Source: an uncultured Treponema sp. (GTDB lineage: Bacteria; Spirochaetota; Spirochaetia; Treponematales; Treponemataceae). From it: DNA of 64,000 bases. The stretch lies in contig NZ_CAMHSK010000011.1 in assembly GCF_946187725.1 (NCBI RefSeq), positions 1-64,000 of the forward strand. The letters run 5' to 3'. The first letter of the stretch is position 1, and every line of letters starts with the position of its first letter. A program made the position numbers and the translations under genes. Positions 18,735 through 28,372 of the stretch are shown here, in pieces. A model generated the notes under the pieces. The model was not told the DNA's origin. It searched no databases and was given only the letters and a program-made list of their open reading frames with translations.

Positions 18735-21686
18735 CTATTTTGCTAATTTTTCGTAAAGCTTAAATAATTCTCCGACTATTTCCGATTCTGTGATGTCAGG
18801 GGGAAATCCGTAGGCCGCTATTACAGCCTTGTCGTTGGCTTGGTGGGCTTTTCGCAATTCTTGGGGCATGAAAGTCTCATCGTATAAATCTGCGAGCGTA
18901 CTGTCGGGGAAGTTTGCGCGGGTATCCAAAATTGCCTGTGCGGTTTGTTCGATTTTTGCTTTCTGCTCGGCTGTTGGATTGCACCAAACAAAATTGTTGT
19001 AGACAATATCATTTGAGTAACGATAATCGCTTTTCAATCTTCCGCAAACTACACGCATCCATGCGTTATGAATAGAACTTGTAAGTATACCAAATTCATA
19101 TAAACTTGCATTTGGAACAATTTGTACAGCATCACTTGCAATTATATCGGATGAAACATACCCTATTGGAATATAACTACGTTTTTCTGACGAGACTCGA
19201 GGAATCAAGAGATAATTTCCACTTTCGGGCTGACGGTTCTCGGTAAACAGATATGGATATGCGGCCCAATTCTGAGTTGATTCTTTGGAACTTGAAAGCC
19301 GCATTTCTTTTACAGCGGCTACTCTTTGTGCTACAAGTGACATTTTGCGTAATTCGGCAGGACTTGCATTTACGAGCCATAGGCAATATCGTTTTTTCCC
19401 ATTTATGAATTCTTCTGCTCCTAAAAACTCTCGGATAAATTTTTTTGCAGCAGGTTCCTTTTTTATGAATTCGTCGTATTCTTCCGCTTCAATTATAAGA
19501 TTGCCACCATCTGTAGGCTGGCTTCCTTTGTTAATTTTAGAAACTTTGCAAAGCGGATTCTTTCTTTTTTCAACAAAAACATTCGGTGCATCAATTAAGT
19601 AAGGAGAGATATTACTTGCTATAGTCTTATTTCCATTCTCATCGAAGATAATTTTTTCCTTTTGATTGCTGTTTTTGTCACTGAATCCAAGAATTACACA
19701 ATGAACATGAGCTTTTTGAGAGCTTTCAGAATCCCAAACAAATGTTTTATATGCAAAATCAAATTGAATATTGTTTTCCTCAAAAAGTGGCTTCCATACT
19801 TCTGCGACTTGCTCACCTTGAATAATCGAGTTTGTAGAAACAAAAGCGCATTTTGTCTGACTTCCATGAATAAGTCTGCTTGCTTTAATATACCACCCGA
19901 CAACATAATCGATATTTTTCCCAATGTTTTTTACAACAAGTGCCAAGTCTTTCTTTTGCTGTTCAGATTGGAATGCATATCCAACAAAAGGGGGATTCCC
20001 GATGATGTAATCATAAACAATAGGCTTTGAAATTGATTTTGTATGGTCTATTTTGAACTCGACTTCTTTTGCAACTACATTAAGTTCTTTAAAATACTTC
20101 TGTGATAAGGCAGATTCTTCAATTTCTGAATCATGGATTTCAATCGTTGCCCCAGATAAATCTTTGTAAATGTTGAGCTTTTCGGCATAAAGAGCGTTAA
20201 GTTTCTGATTCTGCGAAAGTGTCGCCCAGTCAAGCTGCAGTGCGTTTCCTTCAATGATATTAGCACCTGTTTTGAGTGGTAGAAAATCAATTGTCTGACT
20301 CAAAATTGCCTCGGTTTCTGCAACCATCTGGCTTTCCGCAATCCACAAGGCGGTTTTTGCGACTGTTACGGCAAAATCGTTTATTTCAATTCCATAGAAC
20401 TGGTTGATGTGAACTTTGATAAATTCATCGAATCCTAATTTTTTGTGGCCTTCGTTAAGGATTGAAAGAACTTTGTTTTCAAGCCGTCGGAGCGAAAGAT
20501 ATGTTTCTGTCAAAAAGTTTCCGGAGCCACATGCTGGGTCAAGAAATTTGAGTGAGCCGAGTTTTTCTTGAAAATCATAAAGTTTATCGATTTTTTGCTT
20601 GGCCGCTTTTGTCGCGCAAATCTGTTCAAACTCAGAATTTAACTCGTCCATAAAGAGCGGGTCGATTACCTTGTGAATGTTCTGAATCGAAGTGTAGTGC
20701 ATTCCGCCCTTTCGGCGTGTGTCTGGATTCAATGTACTTTCAAAAACTGCACCAAAAATTGTTGGGGAAATCTCTGACCAGTTGAACGGAGCGCAGTGAT
20801 TTACGATAACATCGACAATCTCTTGTGTGAAATTTGGAATTTCAATCTTTTCATCTCGGAATAATCCGCCGTTCACATAGGGGAAAGGCTTTAGTTTGAG
20901 GTCGTATTTGTCTCGGTCTGAAAGTTTTGTATCGAGACTCTTGAAAAGCTTGATGATTCCGTCACGCAGATTTTCAATGGCAAATGATTTTATATAATCT
21001 TCAAAAGAACTTTTGGTTTCAAAAAGCCCCGCATCTTCGGCATAAAGGCAAAAAACGATTCTGACGCAGAGAATGTTGAGTGAACGAAGACTGTTTTCTT
21101 CTGGTTCAATGTACTCTTTGTATAAAGCATCGTAAAGTTTTCCTACAAGTTCTCCAGCTTTTAAAGAAATTTCTTCTTCACGACGGATATTCTCGTTTTT
21201 TGTGTCCGAAAGAAATTGCAGACGATAAAAATCTTTTTCCAAGTCTTTCAAGAAAATCTGCTCTGGCTCGCCGCTTGGATTTTCCATGTCATACACAAGA
21301 AATTCATCAAAATTGCAAGTAACAATCCACTTTGGATGCTGGCTCAAAGGCAAGTCTGCAACATATTTTTTTGCCTGTTGGTATGGAGTGAGAAAAGATC
21401 CATCGCTCTGCTTGATAGGTTCACGCAAGTCCTTGTGGCTTGACTTTTGCTCAATCATAACTCGGGTGGAAGGAATATAGGCATCGATAAAATTCGTGAT
21501 TGTTTTGTTCTGAATCTTGTCTTTTACCTGCTCTTCAAAGAAGATGAAATTCGCAATGTCTGCCACACCGAACACGCAAGTCAGAAGGTCAATCCAAAAT
21601 TTCTGGGATTCGCCTTTTTCGTAGCCGTGTCCAAGCCAGTTTTCCGCGAACTTTTTAGCATTCTTTGTTTGTTCTGCCCTTGTCAT
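18735..21686 (-). CDS. MmeI-like (type IIL) restriction-modification enzyme / DNA adenine methyltransferase
   Basis: N-terminal nuclease FIDAYIPSTRVMIEQKS (D...ExK), FLDPACGSGNFLTETYLSLR, IGNPPFVGY (NPPF), C-terminal target-recognition-like region. Confidence 0.85.
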   Translation of the reverse strand: MTRAEQTKNAKKFAENWLGHGYEKGESQKFWIDLLTCVFGVADIANFIFFEEQVKDKIQNKTITNFIDAYIPSTRVMIEQKSSHKDLREPIKQSDGSFLTPYQQAKKYVADLPLSQHPKWIVTCNFDEFLVYDMENPSGEPEQIFLKDLEKDFYRLQFLSDTKNENIRREEEISLKAGELVGKLYDALYKEYIEPEENSLRSLNILCVRIVFCLYAEDAGLFETKSSFEDYIKSFAIENLRDGIIKLFKSLDTKLSDRDKYDLKLKPFPYVNGGLFRDEKIEIPNFTQEIVDVIVNHCAPFNWSEISPTIFGAVFESTLNPDTRRKGGMHYTSIQNIHKVIDPLFMDELNSEFEQICATKAAKQKIDKLYDFQEKLGSLKFLDPACGSGNFLTETYLSLRRLENKVLSILNEGHKKLGFDEFIKVHINQFYGIEINDFAVTVAKTALWIAESQMVAETEAILSQTIDFLPLKTGANIIEGNALQLDWATLSQNQKLNALYAEKLNIYKDLSGATIEIHDSEIEESALSQKYFKELNVVAKEVEFKIDHTKSISKPIVYDYIIGNPPFVGYAFQSEQQKKDLALVVKNIGKNIDYVVGWYIKASRLIHGSQTKCAFVSTNSIIQGEQVAEVWKPLFEENNIQFDFAYKTFVWDSESSQKAHVHCVILGFSDKNSNQKEKIIFDENGNKTIASNISPYLIDAPNVFVEKRKNPLCKVSKINKGSQPTDGGNLIIEAEEYDEFIKKEPAAKKFIREFLGAEEFINGKKRYCLWLVNASPAELRKMSLVAQRVAAVKEMRLSSSKESTQNWAAYPYLFTENRQPESGNYLLIPRVSSEKRSYIPIGYVSSDIIASDAVQIVPNASLYEFGILTSSIHNAWMRVVCGRLKSDYRYSNDIVYNNFVWCNPTAEQKAKIEQTAQAILDTRANFPDSTLADLYDETFMPQELRKAHQANDKAVIAAYGFPPDITESEIVGELFKLYEKLAK

Positions 21687-21743
21687 ACTTTGATTATATC
21701 AGACAATGGGAACTTTGTATAAGGAAATGTTTTTATCCTATTT

Positions 21744-21798
21744 ATCTATTGACTTAGTAGGTAATAATCGCTATTATATACCTACCTTACAACTAGGT
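21744..21798 (+). promoter_or_regulatory. Promoter with tandem operator pair upstream of the ABC transporter operon
   Basis: O1 ATCTATTGACTTAGTAGGT (21744-21762), O2 ACCTACCTTACAACTAGGT (21780-21798); TTGACT-N17-TATTAT. Confidence 0.8.
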
Positions 21799-21814
21799 AT
21801 TAAAAGAGGTACGA

Positions 21815-22774
21815 ATGCTTAATTTAAAAAATGTTCTATATCGTGCTTTACCTGTACTTGGCGTGCTTTTTGCACTTTTGGTGCAGAGTGTTTTTCCTGA
21901 TAGTCCGCTTCACCCGGCTTCAACGAAACATTATTACAACTTTCTTCTATATATATTGCTTTCGGTCACGGTTGTGTTGTTTGCGCTTTCTTTTTTCATC
22001 AAAAGGATTCATGACTCGCTTTCTGAAAAGGGAGCTTTTTTCGCTGGAAGCGGCATTCTGATTGCGATTTTGAATCTTGTGACCGCAAAATTGGCCTTGC
22101 TTCCGGTGATTTTCTTTCCGAGCTATGACAACATTCTGGCGGTATTCGTAGAACAAACTTCCCTGCTTTTGAAGTGCATTGGCTTTTCGTTCAGACTTTT
22201 GATTCTGGGCGTAATTTGGGGCGTAATTACAGGATTTATCACGGGCGTTTTTCTTGGCTTTTCAAAAAAGGTCTACTACTGGATTAATCCGTACATAAAG
22301 CTGATTGGTCCGATTCCTGCTACGGCATGGATTCCGCTCGTGCTGACCACTTTTCCGACGCCACTTGGGGCAAGCATTTTCATCATCGCGCTTGCGGTTT
22401 GGTTCCCGGTTCAGCTGATGACAAGCTCCGGAATACAGAATACAAGCAAGGTTTATTTTGAAGTGAGCAAGACGCTTGGAGCGGGAACCTTTTATCAGGT
22501 GTTCAAAGTCGCAGTTCCGGCCGCCCTTCCGAACATCTTTCAGGGCGTTTTCAACGGAATCTGTGCGGCATTCATCGCGCTCATGACGGCAGAAATGTTC
22601 GGTGCAAAATACGGAATCGGCTGGTACATAAGCTATCAGAAAGCGATGATGCTCTATTCAGGTGTCTACGCCGGTCTGATTATGATTGCGGTCTTCTGTA
22701 CAGTAATCATCACCGCCCTATTCAAAGTGCGAACCCGCCTATTAAGCTGGCAGAAAGGACTTATCAAATGGTAA
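21815..22774 (+). CDS. ABC transporter permease, SsuC/TauC type
   Basis: Multi-TM; inner-membrane EAA-like region SKTLGAGTFYQVFKVAVPAALPNIFQGVFNGICAAF. Confidence 0.8.
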   Translation: MLNLKNVLYRALPVLGVLFALLVQSVFPDSPLHPASTKHYYNFLLYILLSVTVVLFALSFFIKRIHDSLSEKGAFFAGSGILIAILNLVTAKLALLPVIFFPSYDNILAVFVEQTSLLLKCIGFSFRLLILGVIWGVITGFITGVFLGFSKKVYYWINPYIKLIGPIPATAWIPLVLTTFPTPLGASIFIIALAVWFPVQLMTSSGIQNTSKVYFEVSKTLGAGTFYQVFKVAVPAALPNIFQGVFNGICAAFIALMTAEMFGAKYGIGWYISYQKAMMLYSGVYAGLIMIAVFCTVIITALFKVRTRLLSWQKGLIKW

Positions 22775-22799
22775 AAATACAAAAAAAACGGAGGTAAAA

Positions 22800-23882
22800 A
22801 TGAAAAAAGTTTTTACAGCAATTGTCTTTGCAGCTATCGTATTTACTGGCTGTGAAAAGAAATCGTCGTCTCAGAAGGTCGTACGAATCAACTTCCAAAC
22901 AGGCACTCTCTGTGCGGCTCCTGTTCATGTCGCAATGAAAATGGGGCTTTTTGATGAGGAACTTGCCGCAATCGGGCAGAAAGCGGAATATGTTCAGGTC
23001 GTTGAAGGCGGAGCAACTCTTGCAGAAATGATTGCTTCGGGCAAAGTCGATGCAGGATATGGCTTGTATGCGACCCAGCTTCAGGCAATGGAAAACGGTC
23101 TTCCAATCTCCTACACTTCGGGAATTCATGTCGGCTGTACGAAATATTATGTCCGTGCAGACTCAAACATTTATTCTGCAAAAGACTTGCGCGGAAAGAA
23201 AATCGGTGTTCCAGGCCTTGCTGATTCGAGCGTCATGAACCTCAAACGAAAACTCATGGATGAAGGAATCGGAGTTACTGCTGATAACAACGAAGTCGAA
23301 TTTCTGGCTTATGCTTCATCTGACCTTGCAATCGCTTTGAATAACGGTGCGGTTGATGTAATCGGTGCGCACGATCCAGTCGCAACAAAAGGCGAACGAG
23401 CTTACAAATTCCGAAAAATTCTTGATACGGGAATTGATGAAAAATTCGTAAACGAGTATTGCTGCCAGCAGTTCGTAACGCACAAACTCTTAAAGGAAAA
23501 TCCCGAAGGAGCAGCCGCTGTAACACGGGCTTTGCAGAAAGCAAGTGCCTTTGTCGAAGCAGAACCAAGAATTGCGGCACAGCTTCAGATTGAAAACAAT
23601 CTCGTTGCTGGAGACCTGGATTTCAATGCAGAACTTCTCGACGAGCTAAACTTCATCCCAAGCCGCTCATTGGGCAAAAAGACCTTTGATTCTGCGGCGC
23701 GACAGCTTCAGGAAGCAGGAATCCTTAAAAAGACAACGGACATCGAAAAGTTTATTGCACAAGGATATATCGAGCTTTTTGGAGTTCCAGACGGCTATTC
23801 GTATGATTCAGCAACACAAACTTATAAAGAGATCAACGGAACAAGAACTAGTTTCAATTTAAAAAAATATCGGAGAAAATAA
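22800..23882 (+). CDS. ABC transporter substrate-binding lipoprotein, SsuA/NMT1 type
   Basis: Lipobox VFTGC; VEGGATLAEMIASGKVDAG; DLRGKKIGVPG. Confidence 0.8.
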   Translation: MKKVFTAIVFAAIVFTGCEKKSSSQKVVRINFQTGTLCAAPVHVAMKMGLFDEELAAIGQKAEYVQVVEGGATLAEMIASGKVDAGYGLYATQLQAMENGLPISYTSGIHVGCTKYYVRADSNIYSAKDLRGKKIGVPGLADSSVMNLKRKLMDEGIGVTADNNEVEFLAYASSDLAIALNNGAVDVIGAHDPVATKGERAYKFRKILDTGIDEKFVNEYCCQQFVTHKLLKENPEGAAAVTRALQKASAFVEAEPRIAAQLQIENNLVAGDLDFNAELLDELNFIPSRSLGKKTFDSAARQLQEAGILKKTTDIEKFIAQGYIELFGVPDGYSYDSATQTYKEINGTRTSFNLKKYRRK

Positions 23883-23883
23883 A

Positions 23884-24087
23884 ATGAAAAAGCTAAATCT
23901 TATTCTGGCATCAGTAAGTGCACTTTTTGGACTGCTCGTAGCACTGGCCCCATACACCTTCGCAAAGGTCTGTTCAATGCCAAAAATGCACTGCCACGCA
24001 GTAACCGCACCGACTGAATTTGTCCTTGGAATCTTGATTTTCGCATTTTCTGCCTTTCAGGCGGCACTTCTATGGAAAAAACGCTGA
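23884..24087 (+). CDS. DUF4418-like small membrane protein
   Basis: Two TM segments with CSMPKMHCHAVTAPTE between them. Confidence 0.6.
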   Translation: MKKLNLILASVSALFGLLVALAPYTFAKVCSMPKMHCHAVTAPTEFVLGILIFAFSAFQAALLWKKR

Positions 24088-25286
24088 TTGAAAAACTGCC
24101 GGAAGGATTTTCTCTGGCGCTTTCAAATCTTTCAAAGAAGATTTACAGAACAGTTTCGCTTATCTTCCTTGCAGCTATTTCTTCTGCTGTTCTGTTCGCT
24201 TCGCTGATTCTCTCTTCAAGCCTGAAATCTGGAATCACAGGCCTTCGTTCCCGACTGGGCGCAGACCTGCTGGTAGTTCCAGAAGGCTATGAACAGGGAG
24301 CAGAGAATGTTCTTCTTACTGGTGAACCAAATTATTTCTACATGGACAAATCCGTTCTGGAATCAATTCGGGGCCTTGAGGGAATTGAAAATGCCACTGC
24401 TCAGTTTTACCTTACAAGCCTTGCTGAATCCTGCTGCGACTTTCCTATACAGATAATCGGATTCGACAGAAAAAGCGATTTTATCGTTCAGAATTGGGCA
24501 CGCACGAAACTGGGCGAAAACAGCTCAACTGAAGACTTTCTTCTTTCGGGCAGCAATGTAAGCCTGACACACGGAAAAGTCAAATTTTTCGGTGAAGAGC
24601 ACACAATTTCCGGAAGACTTTCAAAAAGCGGAACAGGAATGGACAATACAATCTTTTGTGATTTGGAAAGCCTTCAAAAAATTTTCGAAAGCGCAAAATC
24701 AAAAGGCTTCGGCTTCATTTCTGACGGCGATACAAAGAATAAAATCAGCACGGTTTTAATCAAAGTATCAGACGGCTCTTCAACAGATTCCGTCGCGCTC
24801 AGAATAAAAAATGCTGTGAAAGGAATACAGGTACTTACCGGCGAGAAATTCCTTAAATCTTTTTCGGAAAGGATTTCATCATTTCTCGTATTCTTTTATT
24901 CAATTTCGGCCCTGGTTCTCTTAATCAGCATTTTTTCACTCGGAATTGTATTTTCGTTAACAATCAATGAGCGGCAGCGTGAATTTTCAATTCTTCGTGT
25001 GCTCGGAGCAAACAGAAGACAGCTCAGGCAAATTCTTTTAGCAGAAGCGGCTTTTTTGGGCGGAAGCGGAGCTGTCACAGGAATTGCATTATCAGCACTG
25101 ATTGTGATTCCATTCAACGCCATCATAGCAGAAAAAATCTCACTTCCTTTTGCGATGAGCAGTGCAGGCGAGATTCTGATTTTTGCCCTTCTCACCTTCG
25201 CCTTATGTACAGCTTCAAGCGTTTTTGCCGCATTAAACGGCGCATTCAGAATCTCAAAAATTGAACCTTATGGAGGAATAAAATGA
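24072..25286 (+). CDS. FtsX/LolC-like ABC transporter permease
   Basis: N-terminal TM + large extracytoplasmic domain + three C-terminal TMs; SLTINERQREFSILRVLGANRRQL. Confidence 0.8.
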   Translation: MEKTLIEKLPEGFSLALSNLSKKIYRTVSLIFLAAISSAVLFASLILSSSLKSGITGLRSRLGADLLVVPEGYEQGAENVLLTGEPNYFYMDKSVLESIRGLEGIENATAQFYLTSLAESCCDFPIQIIGFDRKSDFIVQNWARTKLGENSSTEDFLLSGSNVSLTHGKVKFFGEEHTISGRLSKSGTGMDNTIFCDLESLQKIFESAKSKGFGFISDGDTKNKISTVLIKVSDGSSTDSVALRIKNAVKGIQVLTGEKFLKSFSERISSFLVFFYSISALVLLISIFSLGIVFSLTINERQREFSILRVLGANRRQLRQILLAEAAFLGGSGAVTGIALSALIVIPFNAIIAEKISLPFAMSSAGEILIFALLTFALCTASSVFAALNGAFRISKIEPYGGIK

Positions 25287-25939
25287 TTCAAATCGAAAAA
25301 CTGTCAAAATCATTCAAAACTCCGCGGGGAATAAAAAAAGTCTTTTCAGATTTTTCATTAACGGTGAAAGATGGAAGTTTTCTCGGAATCGCAGGTGAAT
25401 CAGGAACAGGAAAAAGCACGCTCCTTTCAATCATTACCGGCCTTCAAAAGCCAGATTCTGGAAAAGTATGCGTCAACGGAACGGAACTTTTGTCGCTCAA
25501 TGATGATGAGATGTGCACTTTCCGAAATGAGAACATTGGATTTGTTTCGCAGGAGCAGAGTTTCCTTGAAAATCTTTCAGTTCTCGACAATGTGACACTT
25601 CCGGCTTTGCTTTCAAAAACAGGCAAAACCAAAAAGAGCGAAGTTATCGGACGGGCAAAAAAACTCCTTTCAGATTTCGGAATAGAAAGCCTTGCTGAAA
25701 TGGGTCCATCAGCTCTTTCCGGCGGGGAAAACCGAAGACTGCTGATTGCACGGGCGCTGATTAATGACCCGCAGATTATTGTAGCCGATGAACCGACTGA
25801 TGCCGTGAGCAAAAAGCAGGCCGAAGAAATCATCGGCATATTCAAGGCACTTTCAAAACGCGGAAAGACGGTAATTTTAGTCACCCACGATGAAAACGCA
25901 CTGAAAAAATGCAGCAGCGTTTTTTATTTAGACAAATAA
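25283..25939 (+). CDS. ABC transporter ATPase, LolD/MacB-like
   Basis: GESGTGKST, LSGGENRRLLIARALI, IIVADEPTD. Confidence 0.85.
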   Translation: MIQIEKLSKSFKTPRGIKKVFSDFSLTVKDGSFLGIAGESGTGKSTLLSIITGLQKPDSGKVCVNGTELLSLNDDEMCTFRNENIGFVSQEQSFLENLSVLDNVTLPALLSKTGKTKKSEVIGRAKKLLSDFGIESLAEMGPSALSGGENRRLLIARALINDPQIIVADEPTDAVSKKQAEEIIGIFKALSKRGKTVILVTHDENALKKCSSVFYLDK

Positions 25940-25957
25940 CCTAGTCAAAATATAGGC
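25939..25957 (+). promoter_or_regulatory. Single copy of the ACCTA-N9-TAGG operator inside the operon
   Basis: ACCTAGTCAAAATATAGGC between ATPase stop and cysK start. Confidence 0.55.
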
Positions 25958-25975
25958 AAAAAAAAGGAGAAACTA

Positions 25976-26968
25976 ATGGCAAAAAAGATTCACGATTCAC
26001 TTACCGAGCTTGTAGGACACACTCCCCTCGTTCGGCTTCACGGATATGAAAAAAAACTCGGCTTAAAGGCACATCTTCTGGCAAAAGTTGAATATTTCAA
26101 TCCAATCGGAAGCATTAAAGACAGGATTGTTCTGCGCATAATCGAAGATGCAGAAAAAGCAGGAAAAATTCAGCCCGGAAAAACCACCTTGATTGAATAC
26201 ACCAGCGGAAACACAGGAATTGCAGTAAGCGCAATCGGAGCGATGAAAGGCTACAAAGTCCGCATTTTCCTTCAGGAAGGTGTCAGCAAGGAACGCTTGC
26301 AGGTGATGAAAGCATTCGGCGCAAATGTAACAAAAATCGGTGATGTTCCAGAATTACAAGATGCACTCAAAGCAACGAACAATGATTTCGTAGCGGCAAC
26401 AAACATATTAAAACAGCATATTCGTGACCGCCAGGCCGCAGGTGATGATATTTATTTCGTTGATCAGATGATTAATCCTCTGAATCCGCAGGCTCATCAC
26501 GATACGACTGGAAAGGAAATCTGGGAAGACACGGAAGGCGAACTTGCGGCCGTAGTTGCTTCGGTCGGAACGGCCGGAACCATCCGTGGAATCGCTGACT
26601 ACCTTCATGGGCAGACAAAAAATGTAAAAATCTTTGCCGTAGAACCGGGCGAAAAAGACACGAAACTTACGGGAATTCATAATTTTACAGAAGTGCCAGT
26701 TGAACGAGTTCCGCCAAGCATCAAGGAAAACAATGAAATCACTAAAAAAGTCTTTGATGAAGTGTTTGTCGCTGACACAGACGGCGCATTTGAAGCGGCA
26801 AGAACTGTTGCAAAAACAGACGGCGTTCTGGTAGGAAATTCAAGCGGAGCGGCCCTCTGGGGAGCAACACAGATTGCCCAAAAAGAAGAATTCGCCGGAA
26901 AAAATATCGTAGTGATTTTCCCTGACACAGGACTTCGATATTTGAGCACAAATCTTTTTGAAGACTAA
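25976..26968 (+). CDS. cysK: Cysteine synthase family (PLP)
   Basis: VGHTPLVRL, NPIGSIKDRI, EYTSGNTGIAVS, VGTAGTIRGIADYL. Confidence 0.9.
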   Translation: MAKKIHDSLTELVGHTPLVRLHGYEKKLGLKAHLLAKVEYFNPIGSIKDRIVLRIIEDAEKAGKIQPGKTTLIEYTSGNTGIAVSAIGAMKGYKVRIFLQEGVSKERLQVMKAFGANVTKIGDVPELQDALKATNNDFVAATNILKQHIRDRQAAGDDIYFVDQMINPLNPQAHHDTTGKEIWEDTEGELAAVVASVGTAGTIRGIADYLHGQTKNVKIFAVEPGEKDTKLTGIHNFTEVPVERVPPSIKENNEITKKVFDEVFVADTDGAFEAARTVAKTDGVLVGNSSGAALWGATQIAQKEEFAGKNIVVIFPDTGLRYLSTNLFED

Positions 26969-27002
26969 ACGCAATATAAAGCAAAAGCGATAAGGGGGCA
27001 TT

Positions 27003-27767
27003 ATGCCGGGAAACATAAATATTCAGAAAGTTAACAAAAGTTTCGGAGATATTAAGGTACTGAACGATTTCTCACTGGATATAAAAGAAGGTTCTTTCGT
27101 AAGTTTGATTGGTCCGTCTGGATGCGGAAAATCAACACTTTTAAGAATCATCGGAGGTCTTGAAAAAGCAACAACAGGTTCTGTAAGTCTGGACGGCGAA
27201 ACAATTACAAAGGCTGGAAGTGACAGAGGCTTTGCTTTTCAGGGCTCGAATCTGTTCCCCTGGCTTTCGGTAAAGGATAATGTTTCATTCGGCCTAAAAG
27301 CACGAAAAATCTACCACGAAAAAAAGCAGGATGTAAGCGATATCATCAATCTTGTCGGCTTAAAAGGATTTGAAAATTCCTATCCGCATCAGATTTCAGG
27401 CGGAATGCAGCAGAGAGCGTCCTTAGCACGAGCACTCGTCGGTCATCCAAAAGTCCTTCTTCTTGACGAACCTCTTGGCGCTTTGGATGCCTTTACGCGA
27501 ATGAATTTGCAGGATGAAATTCTCCGCATAAAGAAAGAAAATGAAATGACTATGCTCATGGTAACTCATGATGTAGATGAAGCGATTTACATGAGCGACA
27601 GAGTTGTGGTAATGAGCGCACGGCCAAGTCGTGTTGAAGCAGTTATCGATATAAATCTTCCTCATCCGCGAATTCGGGTGCAGGATACCTTCACTCTTTA
27701 CCGCAATAAGATTCTTGAATACCTGGATTTTGGCGGCAAAGTTCAGGATATTGAATATGTAATTTAA
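27003..27767 (+). CDS. ABC transporter ATPase, SsuB/TauB type
   Basis: GPSGCGKSTLLRIIGGLE, FQGSNLFPWLSV, SGGMQQRASLARALV, LLLDEPLGALDAFTR. Confidence 0.85.
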   Translation: MPGNINIQKVNKSFGDIKVLNDFSLDIKEGSFVSLIGPSGCGKSTLLRIIGGLEKATTGSVSLDGETITKAGSDRGFAFQGSNLFPWLSVKDNVSFGLKARKIYHEKKQDVSDIINLVGLKGFENSYPHQISGGMQQRASLARALVGHPKVLLLDEPLGALDAFTRMNLQDEILRIKKENEMTMLMVTHDVDEAIYMSDRVVVMSARPSRVEAVIDINLPHPRIRVQDTFTLYRNKILEYLDFGGKVQDIEYVI

Positions 27768-27797
27768 CAAGTCGGTTTTTAAAGACTTAAAAATAAA

Positions 27798-28235
27798 ATG
27801 GAAGAGAATATGTACAAAATTTCAACCAGAGGACAGTATGCACTTTTGATTATGGAAGATTTGGCGGAAAACGCAGAAGATTCTTTTGTTCCGCTGCGAC
27901 TTCTTTCTCACAGACGAAATCTTTCAGTAAAATACCTCGAACAGATTCTTTCAAAACTGGTTGCGGCAAATCTCGTTGAAGGTTCAAGAGGAATTAACGG
28001 CGGCTACAGACTTACGAAACCCGCAGATAATTACACGGCAGGCGAAATCCTTCGAGTCATGGAAGGCGACCTTTCCCCGCGAAATACAAACGAAGGAAAT
28101 ACAATTGAATCAGCAGGCAGCGACGAGTTTTGGAAAGGCTTTGAGAATGTAATCAATAATTTTGTGGATTCCATAACGCTCGACACGCTGGTTCATAAAA
28201 ATAAAGAATTCGTTGGCTTTGAATACTGCATCTAA
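27798..28235 (+). CDS. Rrf2 family transcriptional regulator
   Basis: MYKISTRGQYALLIMEDLAEN...LSVKYLEQILSKLVAANLVEGSRGINGGYRLTKP; no IscR-like Cys triad. Confidence 0.9.
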   Translation: MEENMYKISTRGQYALLIMEDLAENAEDSFVPLRLLSHRRNLSVKYLEQILSKLVAANLVEGSRGINGGYRLTKPADNYTAGEILRVMEGDLSPRNTNEGNTIESAGSDEFWKGFENVINNFVDSITLDTLVHKNKEFVGFEYCI

Positions 28236-28303
28236 ACGCGCGCTGAATAAAGCCATTTGCGAATTTTTCAAAGTTAAACCGAGTTTCCTTAAATTTTCTT
28301 AAA

Positions 28304-28358
28304 TCCTATTGACATAGTAGGTAATTAAATGTATATTAAACCTACCAGTTAACTAGGT
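28304..28358 (+). promoter_or_regulatory. Promoter with tandem operator pair upstream of LanC-like gene
   Basis: O1 TCCTATTGACATAGTAGGT (28304-28322), O2 ACCTACCAGTTAACTAGGT (28340-28358); TTGACA-N17-TATATT. Confidence 0.8.
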
Positions 28359-28372
28359 TTAGGAGAAAAAAT

